DNA of 64,000 bases from Lathyrus oleraceus. Lineage: Eukaryota; Streptophyta; Magnoliopsida; Fabales; Fabaceae. The stretch lies in the NCBI RefSeq assembly GCF_024323335.1, contig NC_066583.1, positions 416,590,031 to 416,654,030 of the forward strand, given 5' to 3'. Below the pieces are notes generated by a model. That model was not told the DNA's origin. It saw nothing but the letters and a program-made list of their open reading frames with translations, and made no database searches. Shown here piece by piece: positions 58,379-64,000 of the stretch (positions are counted from its first letter, which is position 1; the number at the start of each line of letters is the position of its first letter). A program made the translations under genes and the position numbers.

Positions 58379-61300
58379 TGAAGCGTCGCGAAAAATACAG
58401 AGTCGCCACCGAATTTTATTTATTCCAAAGGAAAGGGAGAATAGCGATAAAACCCCAAATGAGAGAAACGGTCTCGCAACCAAGAGAGGATTCGGAAGTC
58501 AGTTATGCAAGGGAAAGGTATCAGCACCCCTCACATCCATGGTACTCCATGGGAACCACTTGCTCGTATCTAATACGTATGAATGTTTGTTTATCTGTAA
58601 TTTGCTACTATTAAGAATGAGATGAAGTCTGAGATAAGAGAGAAAATAAGTTTTAATTTAGTGTGCTCGCCAAAGATTTGGGTCCTCGTGCCTACGTATC
58701 CCCATACGTGCAATAGGGAAGTCAGAGCTTCGTAGTTTGGCTAAAAAATGGTGTATTTGTTTGGTTGTTTTTACTGAATAGTATTGACGTTCGCGTGCTA
58801 CGGTTCACTTGCTTGTATACTCTGTCATGGGAGCGGAAAATATTTGCTTGTTTGAGATAAAGTGGATACGCTTGGTTCGCACTCTAGCAGTTAAACATTA
58901 CTTGCTCGCACATGGAGGCTTAAGCTTCGCTCACGGTAGAACGGAAGTAATACGTCCTAATTGAAAGGTTTGAATAGAGTGCACTAAGGCAAAAGATGAT
59001 TTGATTTGTTAGGGTCGATTTTATGCATGGAGACAAGCATTAGACCCTTGGCTAGATACAATCAACGGTCTAATAACTCGGGAGTTGAGAGGACAATGTT
59101 GTCCTAACCACTCCTTTTCGTCCAAAAGAGATTTGAATTGTGAAAAAGAATTTGGCAAGTTTAATCATTGGAACTTAGAGGGAGACAAGTATTCGACCCT
59201 TGACTAAGTACGGTCAACGATCAAAGTACTTCAGAATTGAGAGAACAATGAAGTCCTAACTATTCTTTTTCATCCTCATGGCAACTAGATCTAACTTGTT
59301 TGAATCATTAGATGTTTTAGGAGGGAAAGTCAAGTGTCGGGTCCTCAGGTTAGGTACGGCCGACAACCCAATTACTTGAATGTTATGTACAAACATGTAC
59401 ACCCCATTTGCATTCCAATTTGTTATGAAAATGGTTTTGAAAAAGGAACTTGACGTTGAATCAAGCGTTTGCATTTATTATGAAAATAGTGAGTGAAGAA
59501 TGAAGGTGAGAGATAGAATGAGGTTAAGAAGAGAATGAAGGAGAGATGTGAATAATGAACCATGGAATGGATGGAGGATACTTGATGTTGGATCAAGTAT
59601 TCACGTTGCAATGCTGTGAGTTTTATTCGGAAAACGACTTGACGTTGAATCAAGTACCTTTTGTTTCTTTTGAAATGCTTTGATTTATTGTTTTGAATTT
59701 TATCTTTGATTATTAACATATATGGTAAACTAAGCTAGAAAGCAATAAAGCTAAGCTATTACATGATTAGGGGGGGGGGGGGGGGGCATTTGACCCATAA
59801 TGGGGGGATGGATCCACAAAATACAATGGAAAGGGAATGAAAGGATAATATAAGTTATAAACTACTAAACTATGTACCATGCCTAAGGCATACAAGTGAC
59901 ATGGTACTTCAAACAATACAAAGCTATTGAACGAAAATGAAATGGTTAGTAGCATGGCTAGCTAGGAGTGAGATTACATCTCCAAGTCATATGTGGCAAC
60001 ACAAGGTAACAAACGAATTAGCATGAGATAAAGTAAGAATGATGCAACGATATGTAAGTACATACAATGGTTAGAATCGATTCAAAAGGTAATGGATTAA
60101 TCAATGAAAAGTAATCAAAGATCTATCCTATAATCAAGGAAAATGAAATTAGACACACAAAATATTCATCACCTAAATTGAAATGGAATTTTCAATTTAC
60201 AATATGATCATAAACCAAAGAAACGATTAAATGGACGATTAAAGTGACTATTTATTCTAAAAATTAAAAATCTACCTAAACATGCATTAGGATCAAAATC
60301 AATCGAATATGACATTCAAAATCCAAAATCAAGAATCAAATCTAATGACTATGATTATACATATCAAATTGAGTGAAAATTAACCTAAGTTCTAATCACG
60401 GTAAAAGCAATGAACCATATTAATCTCAACAAAAATCCACATAATGAAATAACGAGATTTAAATGACTAAAAAGTTATTCGTGGCAAGGTTAATCAATCA
60501 CAGATTAATTCTGGAAAATTAAGAAACTAAACCTAATCTAAGAAGTGATTAAATCTAATTTCTAATCTAATCACCTAATCTAAAATTATGTTAGTTCCTA
60601 ATTATAAAAAATTAAGACTTAATTCTAATATTCCTAAAAAACTATGAATTAACCTATTTCTAATAATATCTACAAGACAACATCCAGGTTAATCAAAATT
60701 GGAATTAAAATTTATAAATTAGGTAAGGGCTAATCACGATTAGTGGGGGGTTAACATGAACATGGACTATGGGGGGTGCATGAATGAGAGGTGAGGTGTA
60801 TAGCTGGGGGAAAAACACTTGGGCCAAAGGCCCAAATCCGGGTCTTCCATGACATTACCAAGAATCGGTCCAATTGAGATGAGGAACGTTCCAACTCAAG
60901 GGAAGACGCTCGTGACGAGGACAGTAAAGGAAATGAAATGCAGAAAATGCGTTTATGTTGGGGTTGAAACCTACCGTCGATGCCGAAAGTTTCCAGTGTG
61001 TGGCCGCCGCGAGTAATCACGAACCTTCAACCGAACTCCTTCGATCTGTGCCGTCTTCGCCGCTACGTTAGGTGAAAGATGAAGACAATGCTTGGTCACG
61101 AACTCGTTCGTTGCGTAAGTTGTATCTTCGGTTTGGATGACGGTAATGAAGACCGTTGAAGTTGGCTTATCAAATCTCTACGGCGAATCTTGATGAAGAC
61201 GGAGCCTCTTCCAAATCGTGAGTTCTCTTCCCGATTTTGTTTTCGTTTTCTTCTGCTCTCCGTCGATCTTCCTCTTCTGTTACACTTCTTTTTCCGATTT

Positions 61301-63176
61301 TCTTCTTCTGTATTCTGCTATTGTTGAGAGATGGTTCTAAGTTGCCATGTTGTTGGAAGTATGGGTGATGGAAAGGAAATGTTGGATCTTGGTATCGGTA
61401 GTGTTTTTGACAAGATTTTGTTTGGAGTTTTCTGCAGAACTGAGTTCTGAATGAAACTCTGAAGGTAAAGTTGCCTGGAGTTGGTTATGGTGTGTTGAAA
61501 GTTGAAGGCTGAAGAACTCGGTTGGTTGCTGCGGTTATATAGAGTTTGTTGTGATTTTGGAGAAGATGGAAGAGAGGTTGAAGATGAATGTGGCAATGAA
61601 AGAGAGAGAGCTTCTGAACGGCGAAGGTTAGATTTTATAGATTTTCCAAAATCTTCTCTTCTACTCTTCTGTTAGGATTCAGTTATAAGTCGTTGTCGTT
61701 TCAATTTGTTAGTTCAGATGTAGTTATGAAGTTCGAGTCGTGTCCATTCTATTAATTGGAGTTCTGAGATTTATTTTTGCTACTGGTTAATGTTAGAAGT
61801 TTAATTTTAAAAACTGAGATTTGTTAGCTCCCTTTTGCAGGTTTTGTATCCGCGTTTCGTTCGCGTTTGGGTTGAGCCGCTCATGAACTTTTGGTAATGC
61901 TTCTTTTCCACGCCGGCGTTGCCGTTTTGGCTTGATTCTAGCGTGTTGTAGCTTGGCTTAATGTGTTAAGTAGCAGCTTATGAGTTTTGATGCATTGGCG
62001 TTGGTGTGCTGCTGTTGTCATGGCTTATATTTGAAGCTCTTTTCCATAGCAGCTTTTTGGTGGTTGTTGCGCATTGTAGCAGCTGGTTTGCGGAAGCCGT
62101 TTTGTGTGGTGGCTCGTTTTCGTTTGGACTTTGGCCTTTGCACTGCAGTACCATGTGAGTTGAGTAGCTGGGAGTTTGGAAGGTGTTTGAGTTGCAGTTG
62201 TTGTGCAGCTTTTCGTTGTAGCTGCTTAGGATAGTGAGTTTGAATGTCGCTTTTGGCTTGGCTCATCATCACATGTACTTGTTTTGGACCTTGGAAGTAT
62301 TGTGTTAATTGGTTAATGGCCAAACCACATGGATTTAATTGGATGCAGATTTTGGATACAAAGTGGATTGGATATTATTCTTTTGGGATTTTTAAAAATG
62401 GATTTGAAATATGGACATTGGATTTTTAAAAAATAGCTTTTGATATTGAAAATGGATTAAAATGAAATATGGATTAATGAGCTTAATTCTAAGAAAAATG
62501 GGCCTCTCTAAATTAACAATAATGATCCATTCCCAAAGATGAATAAAAAAAAGGCAATTCTAAAGATTAAATTGGATTTAAGAATTGATTTGAATTATGA
62601 AATTCCATTTGAATTATCAAGAATTAATTTGAATCATCAAAGTTGATTTGAATTTCCAAAATCAATTTGAATTATACGAAGGTTAATCTCGACAAAAAAA
62701 AATGGCGAGACGACATTCAACATTAATCTAAATCAATTTAAATCTCCAAAATTACTTTGAAAGAAATGATGAAATAATTTCCAAAATTAATCTAAAATCT
62801 CAAAAATCATATTGAATATCCAAAATCGATTTTGAATTAAAACCAATTTGAACTTCAAAAATAAATTTGAAACTAAGATCAATTGGGAAAAAGATTATGA
62901 TGCAAATGATGAAAATATGAATTGGATAACGACACGCAGTGACCCAATGAACCCAAATGATCACAAGACTTGTGAATCGTCTTAAACCATGGTTGGATGA
63001 AATGACTAAACAAATGTATCAATGCACCAAGAAACACATGAATTCAAGTCATGTACCTCCTTGTGTTGCACCATGCTTATTCAAATGAGATGAATGTATG
63101 CGGATGATATGCAAATGTTTGGGGTTAGGGACCTATATGAGCATGTGAAGGGTAGGGCGAATTTTGGGGTATGACA
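58379..63176 (-). repeat. Solo LTR I, a different Ogre-type family
   Basis: On the minus strand it starts TGTCATACCCCAAAATTC and ends GCGACGCTTCA. It is 4798 bp, flanked by perfect aatat duplications (58374-58378, 63177-63181). A G17 run lies at 59770-59786, the AGTA hairpin at 58537-58552, and the TGGCGACTC core at 58400-58408. A possible TATA (minus CTATATAAC) is at 61534-61542. The ORFs inside, up to 118 codons, look random. No gag-pol is present, so it is a solo LTR. Confidence 0.88.
58537..58552 (-). promoter_or_regulatory. LTR-end hairpin CCATGG/CCATGG, loop AGTA (I)
   Basis: On the minus strand it is CCATGG AGTA CCATGG, followed by GGTGCTGATACCTTTCCC (58511-58528), in the same place as in D and A but with a different stem. 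Confidence 0.6.
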
Positions 63177-63181
63177 AATAT

Positions 63182-63279
63182 ATATGCAAAAGATGAGGTT
63201 TATGCATGAAAATAAATTGAAACAAGTTAATAAGTGTCAATTATTCACACATAAAATTACCACAATTTAGCACTTATGA
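63182..63279 (-). repeat. LTR of element H, 5' part
   Basis: This resumes after target site aatat. The minus-strand start is ...ATAAGTGCTAAATTGTGG, directly after the PPT. The first bases of the LTR appear mutated, because a TGATAAGTGC-type start would be expected. Confidence 0.6.
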
Positions 63280-63280
63280 A

Positions 63281-63295
63281 ACTCTCCCCAACTTA
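63281..63295 (-). promoter_or_regulatory. Polypurine tract of H
   Basis: The minus strand reads AAGTTGGGGAGAGTT, preceded by a TTTAAGGACAAACAAG block like those before LTRs of many plant gypsy elements. Confidence 0.7.
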
Positions 63296-64000
63296 GAACT
63301 TGTTTGTCCTTAAACAAGAATCAACTATCCTAAAGAAAACAAAAGCAATCATGACCAACAAGTTTTTACAAACAGAACTAAATGTAGTTCAAATTTCAAC
63401 AGTACAAGCAAATAAATGTTTAACACTATAGTACAACGATACCATGACTAAGAAACAAATTCTGAGCATGAAACACATGTAAAAAATTCTAAAGCAATAC
63501 ATTTTCAAAGATGAATCACACCTAACACACAACGTCATCAATGGATAAAGAACCAACATGAGAGACTTGACTCACACCCAACAATCTTGCTAACATCTAG
63601 ATCAAATTATGCATTTATCCAAAAAATTAATATTGAAATCCTAAATCACGAATCACAAGGACTTCAAAGGTTGTAATGTGGCTTGGGTAACAAAAAAGGT
63701 TCATTTCTAAATGTAATTGAAACAAAAACCTTTCCTAATCATATGGGAGTGATCACTTCTCACAATCTCAAGCATTCGCAAATTTCATTCACCTTTTTCT
63801 CATTGCACAATTGTTACACCCTTTCACACAACTTATTAGCATAATTTTTTTTCTTTTTTTTTCTTTTTTTTTCTTTTTTTTTCTTATTCAATTCTTTTTC
63901 TTTCTCAACCTCATAGTAACCAACATTTTCTCCCCAACTTGAATGCAACTAATCATTGTAATATGAATACTCCCAAGCTTTCTAAGGCAAGGGTTAAAAT
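63296..64000 (-). other. 3' internal region of H (no gene seen)
   Basis: AT-rich non-coding sequence. A short T-run/C repeat ((T)8-10 C, about four units) occupies 63846-63885. No ORF of note; it runs off the window. Confidence 0.6.

Larger units (their letters stand above)
57216..64000 (-). mobile_element. Element H: gypsy-type LTR and 3' internal region, split by solo LTR I
   Basis: The minus strand reads, from the right: internal sequence (63296-64000), PPT AAGTTGGGGAGAG (63281-63295), an LTR starting near 63279, interrupted by I, and ending TACCGCA at 57233, then PBS remnant GGGCGACG (57216-57224). The LTR is about 1.24 kb without I. PBS type and PPT style suggest an Athila-related or similar gypsy element. 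No coding part is in the window. Confidence 0.6.

Noticed and set aside
60751..61020. Cys-rich 65- and 89-codon ORFs suggesting a small secreted peptide
   Set aside because: Both strands are open in a GC-richer part of the LTR; there is no signal peptide and no spacing of Cys typical of known families.
62018..62323. Long overlapping ORFs on both strands (61980-62234 and the reverse)
   Set aside because: Inside solo LTR I. No domain is recognised and the opposite strand is equally open.
1..64000. Host genes or an undescribed non-transposon system
   Set aside because: Every long frame belongs to a Ty3/gypsy gag, pol, ORF1 or post-integrase ORF. The remaining sequence is LTR, leader or UTR.

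Overview
This window looks like repeat-rich intergenic DNA from a flowering plant, very probably a legume and most likely the pea/vetch/lentil tribe (Fabeae). That is inferred from the element families: Ogre-type Tat elements with LTRs of about 4.7-4.9 kb, an Athila/Cyclops-like element and a Tekay chromovirus. I find no host protein gene, tRNA, rRNA, CRISPR or bacterial feature. Essentially all 64 kb is a nest of Ty3/gypsy LTR retrotransposons, most of them decayed.

Layout. (A) 1-11415 is the interior and 3' LTR of a Tat/Ogre-like element whose 5' end lies left of the window. Its gag, RT-RNase H and integrase are broken by stops and frameshifts, and its protease domain is missing. It abuts (B) 11416-13274, a gag-pro/RT remnant of another Ogre-like element. 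B is cut at 13274 by (D), an Ogre element whose 5' LTR starts at 13275 and ends at 36638, and whose interior (PBS, ORF1, gag, pro, intron, RT) runs to about 52410. D's LTR is split by (E), an Athila-type element on the minus strand at 15439-34046, with paired LTRs, TSD attac, gag-pol and two extra homologous ORFs after integrase. E itself carries (J), a 4.86-kb solo LTR of D's own family (17380-22238). D's ORF1 is split by (F), a complete and apparently intact Tekay-like chromovirus at 38235-46239 (TSD tcaac, one 1450-residue gag-pol ORF, near-identical LTRs).

Right of 52410, D passes into (H), a minus-strand gypsy element seen as a leader fragment, one LTR and 3' internal sequence. H is cut by two solo LTRs. 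G (52550-57215, D family) sits inside H's primer-binding site. I (58379-63176, another Ogre-type family, TSD aatat) sits inside H's LTR. Relative order of events: B is oldest; A and D inserted into B; E, F and H inserted into D; J inserted into E; G and I inserted into H. LTR similarity suggests F is among the youngest.

Most interesting signals. (1) A small hairpin with constant loop AGTA recurs near the 3' end of five Ogre-type LTRs; its stem changes sequence between families while pairing is kept. (2) A tRNA-primer-site core (TGGCGACTC) recurs inside the ends of the same LTRs. (3) In three Ogre copies the gag-pro stop codon overlaps a 5' splice site, and removing a 252-257-base intron rejoins the exact RT frame. 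(4) The Athila-type element has two tandem homologous post-integrase ORFs and a second PPT-like block. (5) The chromovirus LTR holds six perfect 14-bp palindromes in a regular 72-bp array.
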